Shown here piece by piece: positions 36,256 through 49,200 of a stretch of 64,000 bases of DNA; position 1 is the first letter of the stretch; each line of letters begins with the position of its first letter. Under the pieces are notes generated by a model. The model made no database searches, was not told the DNA's origin, and saw nothing but the letters and a program-made list of their open reading frames with translations. Position numbers and translations under genes: made by a program. This DNA comes from Phoebastria nigripes (lineage: Eukaryota; Chordata; Aves; Procellariiformes; Diomedeidae), in contig JAYKAV010000900.1 of the NCBI GenBank assembly GCA_035582835.1, forward strand, positions 1,382,069-1,446,068, given 5' to 3'.

Positions 36256-39200
36256 GTAGGTTTTTGTAGTTCTTTGCTGCTCTCTGTAGACCCAACAAAC
36301 ATTAAGAATTCTACCCTAAATTTGTCAAGTGACCTGGTACAATTTTCTGTGGGTTGGATTTGCTGGCAGGGGAAAAGATGGGTGTGGGCAGGAGAAATTC
36401 TTTCAGTTTTGAAACGTTTCATGTACACAGAAGGGCTTGGACAATTACCGCTTTTATGTAATGCATGAAAGGAATTGAAAAATAAAAACTTAAAAGATTA
36501 AAAGCAAATTTATTTGGAGTTGGCTGTTTCCTAGGCTTTCTCTTTGCCTTTGTAGTAGGCTGCTGTAGAAATCTGCAGTAAAACTAGAGTTGCTGGAAAA
36601 CTAATGTGCTTTGTAGGGAAACTTAAAAAAAGAAACAGCTATTGTTACTTCAACAACAGTTTGCTGCTTTGGGACTGTAGAGGGGTCTTTGCTCATGAAA
36701 GTGATGAAAATGAAGCAAACCAATCTTTTAGAAACATAAGAGCAAAACCCTGGTTTTGTGACTAAGAAGTTAGGCAAAGCCACATAAGTAAGGGCTGTAT
36801 CATGTGGGGCTTGTTCTGCTAAAACTTTCCACTGAATTTTCCAAGGATGAGATTGTTTTTCTGTCTGATGTTTTCATTCATATTCAGTAGACTTTCCCAC
36901 TGTAAAATAAATTATTGTGTTAGATCTACTGCCTGTTTTTCTGATAGGGTGTAATGACCTTAATTTACATCAAGAGCCTGGTAACTAGCATTGGACAGTA
37001 ACCATAGATGATACATCTGATACAGTTCATGATATGGTTAAATAAGCATGTAGAAATGGTGTCGTTTGACACAGACAGTAGTATAAAAGTCTAGTTTGTG
37101 TCTTTAAAAGTTTTCAATAAATATTGAGTATTTTTTCAAAACTTTTAAAAATTTGCATATGTACAGTTCAAAGGTGCTTCTTCTGGGGACTGGGAGCCAG
37201 ACAGAAAGCAACATTGCAGTAATTCTTGTGAAGCAACAGTTAGGGCTTTCAGTCTAGATCTCTGTTTGATTTTTCATTCCAGTTGCAATGTTGATCAATC
37301 CAACTGGGAATGATAAAATCCTTAAAAATCACAATATTTTTCAAACTGATAAATTTTAAGTTCTTGATCCTCTTTCCTTTTAAATGGGATGTCTACACAT
37401 TCCAGTTTGGGAAGTGGGACACATGGCATGGACAATATTTTATTAAACAGAATAACTCTCAAATAGGTATTTGGTATGGAGTAACAAGAAAGAAGTGTCA
37501 CACTTTTCTACGGTACCTTCTGTTTGCACCACTCTGTAGGTACATATATTTTTTCATCTCCCAGTTCATAGACTTTGTCCTGCGCTTGAAAGTAAAGGAA
37601 AATATATGGCAGGAAGCCATCAGTTCTTCCAGTCCTTTTCGTAGTAAAATAAAATAATATTTTGACTGAATTTATCCCTCCTGGATCTAGGTATTGTTTA
37701 CATGAGCTATTTGCATTTTAGAGTGGTGTGAGTCACATTGGGAAAGACCTCTACTCTGTCAGGGGGCTGACTGTCTTCCTAGATTCCAGTCGTCTTTTTT
37801 CTCATTAGCCACAGTTTCTTATAAAGCAGCCAAACAGTTTTATATGTGAGGTGGTTTCTTAACTTTCTGAGTCAATTCAAGCAGAGTAAGGTCTTTAGCT
37901 CCTCTCAAGAGCCATTGCCTACTTTGACTTCTATTAAAATTATGTTAGTTGTTTACAGGATGGAAACAGATGGATCTGCATGCCAAAGTGTCTTTATTTA
38001 AAAAGGAGGAAAAAAAAAAGACTTAGTTTTTAAGGCACGGAATTCTTTTACTGTATCTCTAATTTAGATGAGGGTAGACATAAAGGTTTAGAGGCTTAAT
38101 AAAACCAGTTTAGTGTAGGCTAGCAGCCTTCTGCTCTAGTCATCCCCAAGAGCAGCAAAACCTCTAGAACTGGGTGTGAGGGGTGGGGGTGGGGACAGGC
38201 AGAAGAAANGGAGACGTTAGCAGAGNCAGCCCTACCAGCTTTATTCCTGAGAAATGTTACTCTATCAACCAAAACACAGTTTTGGTCCCACCTCTTCTCA
38301 GATCTGGTGCTGTGTGACTGAATCTTTTTCTTAAATGATTATACACTCTGTGAACCTATTAGTCGAAAGACATATCTGTACATGTCACTGTTGGTGACCC
38401 AGTGCACCTAGTATGGAGACTTTAAAATGTTTTCATCCTGCTGCATATGGCTTTTATATATGCTGTTATAAAATGCAGAACTTTAGATACTATAGCACTT
38501 AGTCTGGCCTCATATACTTTGTCAATACGAGAAGGATACAGGAGTCACTATAACAGCTTGACAAAATACTGTTTTTAATAGCAACATAAGTATACTTTTC
38601 TGATCCTCAATAAACAACACGTGCATAAGAGTTGGTCCTTACAACTTACACAATATTCTGACCATTATTTACCCAGATGAGACCTACTCTAAGTAACATA
38701 AAAATACCGATTCGGAGTCAGTTTCAGTTTTTCTAGCAGCACAGGCAGAGCTGAATTTTGTGCCCTCAGGGCTGAGGGAAGGGCACAAAAGCAAGAGTTT
38801 TCTGAGGAAGAGGGAGTGTAGGTGGCTCTCGCCTTGGAGAGTGGAGGGAAGGGTGAAGCTGGGCTGGAGGGGTGGAGGAGGGCCATGGGAGGTAGCTGCC
38901 CCGTTTTGTTGGCAGCTGAATGTGGAAGTAAGTTTTACAGTTTTGCTATGAGAAAAAGAAGCAGCTGGGCTGCAGTTACACTGCTTGGTCCTAGGTATGT
39001 GCTTTAAATGACTGCTTTTTGCCCTTCCTATGAGATACTGGGCGTAAGTAAGGCAAGTGGGTTTGCAGCATAAGCAACATAATTTTTTTATACTCGTGTA
39101 TATGATCTGCTTTATATGATCTGTACCCCAAGACCACGAATAGCATCTTGTCTCTTCACACTAGATTCAAAGACACTCCAGTTTACCCAGCAACATTATC

Positions 39201-40189
39201 TTTAGTTTGTTGTTTATATGTATGCTTTAAAACTAAGCCTTAGCGTTTGCTGTGGAAGTGTGTTTTGGAGAAAAAAAAAAATCAATTTCTTTTGAGCAGA
39301 CCAAAAATACTTTATCTGAGAAAACATCAGTTTCTGCTCTTTGTTCCCTCACTGTTTCTATTAGCAAACAAAATATTCCTCACACTGAAGTTGTTATGAA
39401 GCAACCTATTCTTTATTTTTGTGTGCTCAATGTCAAATCACATCACCATTGGTCTTTTTTCCATTTTATATGGTATCTTATGGAAAAGCTGGACTGATTT
39501 TCCTTTTAAGTGGTAAAAGCAAAAATTACTTCTTTTCCCTTCTTAAATGGGTAATGCTCTATTCTTTTGTAGAAATGGGAGGAAATATATAAGAAATAAG
39601 GAACAGCGTAGGTGAAACTGTCCGATTTTACTCATCTTCCTTAGGAAGGGGCTAGTCGAAGAAATTACATGAGAATATATTTAACAAGGGAATATCTTTT
39701 GTCTTAACATAACACACAAGACCTCCAACCTCAGTAAATGATCAGACAAGAATACTTGTTTACCACTGAACTTGAACAGAATCAAATATTTGGTAAGCTA
39801 AATGGGCATAGCCGATACATTGACTAATGGGGAAAGACAGACTTTAATTTGTTTCTGGTAACTTCCCTTTGTAAGTCAATGCTAATGCTTGAGTATTGCT
39901 GTAGTAAATAAGCAAATAGTCCAACTAGTTTACTGTTCTATTTCTAATGTAAAACTTCTGCAAGTAGCTAAGGGTGTAGGGGTGAGCAAGCAGTTGTGGA
40001 GCATTGCGTCACCTGCCAAACATAAGCAAAAGTTACCTGCTTCCAATTGCACAGGCCAATTACTGCTTGGGAAACTAATCGCTGCATATCATAGTTCAAG
40101 AGAAAGGATTCTGAGAGTGGGAAACCTTGAGTTGCACTGGTGCTGAAAATGATGAAAAATAGTTTGTAATTTGATGCATCTCTTCCCAG
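36256..40189 (+). other. ANXA1: ANXA1 intron 1
   Basis: Intron within the 5' UTR. AT-rich, with Ns near 38209 and 38226. No coding exon or mobile element recognised. Confidence 0.55.
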
Positions 40190-40268
40190 AAACTCTGTCA
40201 ACATGGCTATGGTATCAGAATTTCTGAAACAGGCATGGTTTATGGAAAATCAGGAGCAGGAATGTATT
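40190..40268 (+). CDS. ANXA1: ANXA1 exon 2 (start codon at 40203)
   Basis: The acceptor is TCTTCCCAG. Thirteen bases of leader precede the ATG at 40203-40205. It encodes 22 residues ending QEQECI, then the donor GTAAGT. The Cys is residue 21, where mammals have Tyr. Confidence 0.93.
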
Positions 40269-43200
40269 GTAAGTATTATCACCTTTTGAGAGCATCATGC
40301 TTATTTTCAAGTACTTTTAGAAGTGATTTAAAGGCATAGGCCACCAAATGTCTTTCATATACTCAAAGGGAGAAAAATCAATGGCAAAAACTCCAGCTGA
40401 TTAGAACTGGAACCCAGTTTTATTGCAGCATATAGTCTAATATAATCTAATAACCTAGTAAATCTGCCATCAGATGAAAAATTACTCTTATTTGCACATA
40501 TCAGTCTAGTTATCAATTCCTAGGCAGAACTAGTTACTGTAATGAAATTGTAATTCCCAGTGGCCAACCACTGATTCACTCAAGTCGTCATCTTTAAAGT
40601 AGTAATCTGATGCACAGGTGTGTGAATGTGTAACAACATGTTCAGATGACATACATGAGAAAAACAGGGACTCTTAGGCTGAGGTACAGGAAACCATGAG
40701 TTGTAGCCCAGGAATGTAAAGGAGGAACTAAAGTCACTAGTATATGTCCTAGTTAACGTATCATATGTCGTGCTTACAGTGGAAAGGGTCACAGTATGTA
40801 ATAAAACACCTCAGACGATCAGTATTGATACTGATTAGAAGGGAGGCTTATGGTGGTGAGAAGTCAAGAGTTATTGCAATAGGATGACCTGGAGAGTCTT
40901 TGTGATAAAGAAGTTGATTAAGATACTGAAATGACTGTCAGCGAAGGTAAAGTGGCACACTGTGAAGCTACAGGAGATCCTGAAAGAACATTCATCTTGA
41001 AAAAAACTGAACATAGGGGGGAAATTTCAGTAAATAAAGTTTTCTGCTCTGGACCTTTGTGAATTTTGTAATTTTGACTCTACAACATTTTGTGCATAAA
41101 CCTTTGGCTCCACCATCCCATCCCCCTTGCACTCACAGGATCCTGAGTCATTCTGGTTGTGTTGGGTACAGACAGTTTTTTATTGCTAGTAGGTAAGTTT
41201 GTCATGGAAACCAGTATACAAAGACTAACCTGGCGTGCCTGGGAAACAGGCAGCAAAACAGTCCCATTCCTCTGTTGGCTTATCGCAAAAGTCACGGTGA
41301 TTTTTCAAAAGTATGCAAGACACTGCTTTAAGTATGTAGTCCCTCTGCTCTCATACAACTCCTAGTGATATAACTGTGTAGGGATTTGAATATTTAATTA
41401 TCAGATCTTAGAAGTGTACAAAATTCAAATACAGAATGCTGTATGTAAAACATGTATCCATAAGACCTTGCCATTTGTCTTGTGCTATTTAACTTTAGTG
41501 GTGAAGGATTAAAAAAAATTAAAACAGTGAGTTGTTGAAACAGAACAAAGAGTATAGGTGATTCTGAAAAAGTTTAGCTAAACTACTGGCTTTTTTTTAA
41601 TAAAAAATCTCACCATATATCATAACAAGGGGAATTTTATATAAATATTTCATCCAGGAATCTTGGGGCATTTTATAGCTTCTGTAAAAAACGGTAATGA
41701 GTATGGCATCAGTTAGGTAGTGCTGTTGGGTTATAGGCCCAACCAGTAACTTGATTTGTCATGTTGCTGACTTAGGGCAAGCCACGTAATCTGTCACGTA
41801 GTGGAATTCATCATCCCTAGTTATTCCCAGAGCACTTTAGACATTGACTAGGGAGTGCCCATCTAGGAGTGGATTCACCAAAGGCAGCCAGTAGATAATG
41901 CCTGTGAAGAAAGTGTGGCTTACGTCTCAAGTTGCAAAGAAGCTGGGTAACAGTTATCCACTTCCTCATAGGATTAGACTTGAACTCTTCTCTGAGACCT
42001 TGCATGCAAGAAGTGCTTATAGCCTTAGATATGAGTCAGCTGAGAAGTCACTTAATGTGATGCACAGTCAATTTGCATAAGATGAGCAAGGAAATTAGTA
42101 GCACTTTACTGGCAGTGTCTGTAGGATTTAACTGTGGGTTTAGAGCCTTTAAAATTTGGACATAATTGCCTAACATGACAGTTAAGAAATATTTTCCTGT
42201 GGAATCCAACTCACTCTGAGAAATAGGTCTTCAGGTGCCTAAAACAATGTATGAAGTACTTTCTGTTTAATATAAGAGGTGTGAAAGGAGTAGATCCAAT
42301 ACATATCCATTACTGAGTCTGTTTAGTTTAGTTCTTTGTAGTTACAAAACTGTGTATGTTCCTTGATAGTCCCATAATAGGCAATCCAAAATACATGGTT
42401 TATTTAGGCATCTAAAACTGCTTCTTTGCAAAAATATTCTTTGGAATGAGCAATTGTTTGTTTTTTCCCCCCCCCCCCTCTCCAGAAAAGTTCAAAAGGT
42501 GGCCCTGGAGTAAAGTCATACCCTAACTTTGATCCATCAGCTGATGTTGTTGCTTTGGACAAAGCTATTACTGTAAAGGGTAAGAGGAGTAAATATTTAA
42601 CCTTCTCCATTAGGACTCTTCCTTAGGAAATTTTGAGAATAGCACTGAATAAAATACCAGAGCGAGAGGCAATGGCAAGCAGGAGAGGTGCTTCTGCTTT
42701 TAAAAGCTTCACAATACATTACATTATGCCACTTGGTAAAGAATCTCAACTCTTTGATATCCTGATGATGTATTACAATTTCAGACCTTAATACTACATT
42801 AAAGTTCTTGAATATGTTGAAGGAAGTGTTGTAAAAATTTAATTTCTAGACAATCAAAAAATATGATAATGTACCAGACTAACACTTTTTGATTTGAGTT
42901 CCATAAAATCCCTGTAAGAGACAGTGAATATGCTGATAATGTAGTGTATGCTTCTATTGCACTTCTCTCTTTCGATGAAATTCGCATTTGGCACTTTGCC
43001 TGTACTTTGAAACCTTTTTCAATTTGACTTACTGAGGTTAAATGAGTATGCCATCTAATTCTTTTTTTTTGTTTTTAATTATTCTGTAGTGTAAGTTCTG
43101 CACTCAGAGCACTTTAAGAATTTCTATATGAAATTGTAGAAACATAGGTTTCTGTGTTCTATGGGAATCTATTTATTGGGTTTCTTCACTATGTCACTAA

Positions 43201-46200
43201 TTGTAAGTCAGCAGATGATTACAGTTTTTCCTTTGGTTAAACTTCAGTGTGTCAAGAAATCAAAATATGACATAAAGCAAATAATAAAATATAAAAATTA
43301 TTATTTGGCTAAATGACACACTACAGACTGCTATAATATTTCCAATATATTAGACATGTTGTTTGGTGTCTCATAGGTGTGGATGAAGCCACCATCATTG
43401 ACATCTTGACTAAAAGAACAAATGCTCAGCGTCAGCAGATCAAAGCTGCCTATCAGCAGGCTAAAGGAAAGGTAAAGTATATTCAAGCCGAGCTTAAATT
43501 TACACCCAGAATATCAATGTTGCTCCTGGCTCAGGTGGTACATATAGCTTTAGCTTCACAGAACAAAAAGTTACCGTCTTCTGCCTTTTGCAGTTTGTGA
43601 AAACCATGACAGAATGATAATACCCTGAAACTATATTGCCAGTGCTGAGCCTTTGAATATGGCGGCCACTATTTTGAAATAAAAAGAAAAATTTTGAAGT
43701 TCTGACCTTCCAGCTTCTTGAATGTCCTAGAGAGCCTTTAAATCACTAAATTGCTGGGAATGCAATTTCACTACCACCTGGGAGAGAGTACACTGAGATA
43801 AAGGGAGAGATGGAGAAGGGGACTTGGAGGCATCTTTCCGAATATTTAAGCCCAGATAGAATACTAAATTGGATAGGAAAGTTGTAGGACCGTAACGCTG
43901 TTCCACAAGTATACCAACACTGGTGTGGGGATGGGTGTACAGGGGGCAGTGTTCTTCTACCTCTGAGTTGTAAAACTGCTAGTCCCTGGAACTGAGAAGC
44001 TTGGAAATTACTGCATGTTTCTGGAAAAGGTTTTAATTGCTCTTACTTTTCTCTATAATAAATTTTCTCCAGTTGAACCTGTAACTCTAAATTGAAATTA
44101 CAGTTGCACAGTTGGCATACCAGAGTTACTTTGCTCCTTGGAAAGTGATTCCTTTGAGTTTTTTGCTCTGTAACTCTAAGTGTAACTTTTAGGGGCCAAC
44201 TTAGAAACTAACTCTCATATCTCATTTTAGCCTAGATTTCCTGTTTCTGTTCAGGAAACCTCACTTCTTGTTTTCACAGCCCTCTCCCTCCTCAGAGGAA
44301 GCTTCAGCCCTGCAATTATATTTTTTAAGGACCTAAATTAAAATATAACTTCAAAGACAAGGGAGACTAATGCTGTTAGATTATTAGATACTCTGGTTCC
44401 TGGCATACCATCAAAAGCAGAACAGAACTAACTATGGACATAGTGCTTCTTCTGAAATAATCTTGTTGGCTTAGGTAACCTGACAAAGCTGGCTGATTTT
44501 ACTCTTACAGGCACAGCCTTGACACATACTTGGTGGAGAACAGGGCTGTAACTTTTAATGTGACAAAATAGAGTACTGAGCATTTCCAGACAGGAGGCAG
44601 AATAAATCAGATTTTTTTTTTTTTTTAACTTAAATTTAGGTCAAATTAGAATATAGCGCAAATCTTAACTTCAGGACTTGCAGTTTTGTGTAGGGCGATA
44701 TTACAGTATGTCCACAGAGTTTCAAATGCAAATTCTGTATCCTTTTTGCAACAAATGGATGAATTAAAATGTTATCCAGAAAAGCAACTCAGTCATAATC
44801 ACAACAGCAATATTGTATTACCTTGTCGTAAAAAACAAACAGCCTATTTTAAGTCTTCTGATGCTGTAAATGGGTGAATATGGCTGAACTGCAATGTGTG
44901 AAAGTGCACCTGAATGCTTACTGAAAAACCCTGACACTTTGATTAACATAAAGGTGACAAATTAAAAATTTCAAGTAGGGCTTCATAATTCTTCCTAGTA
45001 ACTAAAAGAATGATGTAGACTAAGATTCATCAGAGATCAGACTTAATTTTTGGACTGTAGCTGAACAGAAGCTTTTTACCATTCACTAGCTTAGTGTGTT
45101 TCTTATTCTTCCTGTCGGAGAGTCTGGAAGAAGCCTTGAAAAAAGTTCTGAAAAGCCACCTGGAAGATGTTGTTGTGGCTCTGCTCAAAACTCCAGCTCA
45201 GTTTGACGCTGAAGAATTAAGAGCCTCTATGAAGGTAAGGCAAAAGCTTCTGAGAAAAACTTTCCTAAAGAGCATAAATAATTACCAAGGCCTGTAAGTG
45301 ACACTGGACTTGGATTTCAATGCTTGTGTATTTTCTTCATTTTAACCCCATTTTGTAAAATAGATCTATACTGGTAATCCACGTTCTGAGAACAAGACCC
45401 AGCAATCTCTGCTGAATTTCAGGGTTGGAAGAGATTGGCTGCAAACAGTATTCTTTTGTGAGAATGAACTCTTTATGCCTTCTGAAAACTGGTTGCTGAT
45501 GTAGTGGTAGAAAGCCATAGTGTTTACATACATGTTTATGTAAGAGAAAACATAAAGGGAAGGGGGTATTTTTTTTCATAAATTTTACGTTCCTATCTTT
45601 TATGTGCACTGCTTGGTCCCTTCAGCACTTCTTTTGGGTACCAGTGATATTAGATATGATAAAAAAATAATTCCAAAAAAGCTGAAATAATAATATTGTG
45701 TGGAAGCACAATGTTCTTCATTTTTCTTTCTTGTTCCACATGGGGCCTTCAGAGCCAAGTCCATGATTTTCATCTTATTTCTTGTCTTCTAAATTTTAAG
45801 TTTGTTGTATCAAATAACATTTCTAAAAATTCATCCATTTTTATCAGGGGCTTGGAACTGATGAAGATACCTTAATCGAGATTCTGGCCTCAAGAAACAA
45901 CAGAGAGATCAGAGAAGCCAGCAGATACTACAAAGAAGGTAATTCAGAGCAAGAAAGAAGTATTGATGGTATAACTGTAGCAGACACATTACAGTCACAG
46001 CCCCACTTCTCAATATGAGAAGCTGAGATGACATTGTAGGAGGCAAGTAAAGCTTCACATAAGATTGAAAGAGTTTGCAGGGGAGGGAGGTCATACTGAC
46101 TTTTTTGGACCTACGTAGATCCCAATACAGAAGGAAAAGGCACATCATCACCTCCAGAACTGCAGATGTCTCATGGAATGGGCCATGCCTTTAGATGCTT

Positions 46201-49200
46201 TCTAGGACGCAGGCAAAACCCAGCTGCTTTTCTTCTTTTGTAACTAAGCCTTGGCTGACCTCTGAAGATTTCACTAGGCTTGGAAAAAAGCTTATTGAGT
46301 TAGCAACACAGATAACATTAGCAGTAGGAGCAACCAGTGAACTAAAGGGGGACAATCTTTGAAGAGATAACTAAAACGTAATGTGGTATCTCATACATGT
46401 AGAGTTTACTGCAGTCAGTCAGTGTTGTCTAATTAAATCATGTTTTCTGAGATTATGGGCTAACTTTCCCAAGAGACTTCCTTCAAATACCCTCAGTTAG
46501 AAGCCCAAATTAAGGGTTTGATTTTTCAGAAGAGTTTTGTCATTGAGTTCAGTGCTGATAAGAACAACCAGAAACAAGAATGAAAGACCAATGGCTCAGA
46601 AAAAGTTTCAAGCTTTTTTTTGTACTTCACAAGCAAGAGCCCAAGACAATGCCACCCACAAGACCTTAGAGAAGGACTTTTTCAGCAGATTTTGGCTTTA
46701 GCCTCCAATTTCAGAGCATGTCTCAGGGATTAGAGGACATGTTACAAATATACCCCTTCTCTCGAAGCTAAATGAGAGAAAGTAAGAAAACTGCATTTCT
46801 AGTAGGCATATTTAAGTGGAAAATTAAGAAAAGGCTGAAAAAATCATAGAATCATAGAATGGTTTGGGTTGGAAGGGACCTTTAAGGATCATCTTGCCAA
46901 AATAGTTGATAACTTTAAAACAAACTACAAATCCTTTTCCTTTTGATTTCAGTGCTGAAGAGAGATCTGACACAAGACATTATCTCTGACACATCTGGAG
47001 ACTTTCAGAAAGCTTTGGTTGCTCTAGCCAAGGTATGATGTGCTTAAGCATTTTGANTGACATTACCCATAATAAAAAATTAATGTTGTCAAGACTATTT
47101 TAGAGAAAAACATACAATAAATAAGGATTTAGGTAATATTTATTTCCTTGCATTATTTTTTATTTACATATCTTAGACCATATGAAATTGTTCTTAAACA
47201 AGCTATAATGAGATTTTATCTCAAATGCATTTTAGAAAACAGTGATGCTTGTTATTGTTTATCACTTATGCTTTTAAGACTTTTTTTTTGTGGTAACTGT
47301 CTCTAAGCACTTGAAAAAAACAACAGAAATAATGTCATGTCAATTGCCTAGAAATAGAAGAAGAAGAAATGCTTACAATTATAGAAATAAACTTTTTGTC
47401 TTGCTATTAAGGTATGTTTCTAGTAGTTAGATAATGGGACAGGGGCAGGGACCTAACAAGTGGACAAAGTGTTTTGTGAATTTATGTTCAAAAGCAGATG
47501 AGTTTAAACACTGGAGCTGCCCAATAAAAAGACCCTTTTAAAATGTATAAATATTTGATTTCCAGATTGTTGAGTACATGTATATGAANCTTGGACATGC
47601 ATGCGGGATTATTTTTTGATACGTCTGTGTGCATCATTTTGATTTTCAGTTTTTGGTTTCAAACCAACTTGAAAGAAGTCTATTGAATGGTCATCAGGGA
47701 CAAAATCACAGCTTCAAAGTCTGTAACTTCACATTAAGAAACAATACTTCCTGTGGATTTTAATGTAGGACTTCAGAAATAAGTTGCTGATGGCCTTAGA
47801 AATGTGAGCTCTGATTGATTAACAAATACAACAGCTTTACTCACAGAATGATTGACATAACTGTATCTATCTGCAATTATGTATTAAGTTATGTATGAGA
47901 ATAGTAGGGCAGAACTCTAAAATGCTGAGTTTTGGTGAACTGAATCATTGTGAATATCAGTGAAATTTTATTTATTTATTTATGTAGGCTGACCGATGTG
48001 AAGATTCTCATGTGAATGATGAGCTTGCTGACAATGATGCCAGGGTAAGATCATACTTGGCACTCTGCAGAGCTTCTTCATCTGACTTACTTGAGATTAC
48101 AAACTCTGGCTGCGAATGTTCTGCCTGAATCTTGTGCATTGCAGACTTAACAGAGATTTATATGTTATGTAGCAATCTTATCTGAGGGGATACTATTTTA
48201 CAAGTTCATCTAAGCTTCGCTGTCTGAGGGAAATTAAATCTTCACCCTAATACCTATCTTCAGAAACATTTCTGCAAGACCTCTTCTAGTTCACGTAAAG
48301 CGTGCAGACCATTTGAAGTAGAGGTCAACAGTTGGAGAAATTAGACACAATCTTCCTTCTGTTTATAACACAGTTCTTGAATTGAGGGACAAGGGTGTGC
48401 TCAAGTATATGCAGAACCAGCTCCCGTACCTTGACCAGTGTGAACTCTGCAGTATGTTAGCTATAGCTATTGCTTTACAGTGATGAACCTTTCAAGATTA
48501 TTGGGTAAACCTCACAGTTATTTTCTGAATAATTCTAAAATAAGCAACTGATCTTTCCCTTATTTCTTCCACCATTAGTGTGACTATTTTTGTTAAAAAT
48601 ATTGGTAAACCTTAGCAGTCTTTCCTGCATTTTCACCTATAAAATCTTACATCACTGTTACAATTTAAATGTAGATTGACTTTAAGTTGATTCTTCAACA
48701 ATCCAACCAAGAAATGGCCATTGAGCAATACTGCTTTTATTCGTGCTACATAAGGAATTTAGTTTTGTCATCAGCCCTAGATATGAAAGGTCAGTAAATT
48801 AATACTCTGTCTAAGCTCAAAAATTCAATACTATTTCTCTTGCTGCAGAGAGAGTGTTGTTAAATCTTCTTTGCTGCTGTGTGGAGGTCTTTAATCATTA
48901 CTTCTAGAGAGGTTTGAGGAGGTGAGGAAAATGAAGGAGACTGATTTGATTCTTAACTTTCCATTAAAGTCACTCCTGGAAAGACAAGGAGTACTTGGTG
49001 CGTAGGCTGCTCCTTCACATTTGTCCAGTTAATATCAGAGATAATTTTGTTTGTCTGAAGAAAGCTTGCCAGTCCTAAACTCCCATGCAGACTGCAAGCA
49101 TATCATGATATATGAAAAATATCTTCATTCAAGAATACCCAGGAGAGCTAGATGGTGATCATAAAATGTCTGAAAATACGTTTTGTATCTGCATAGTTTT

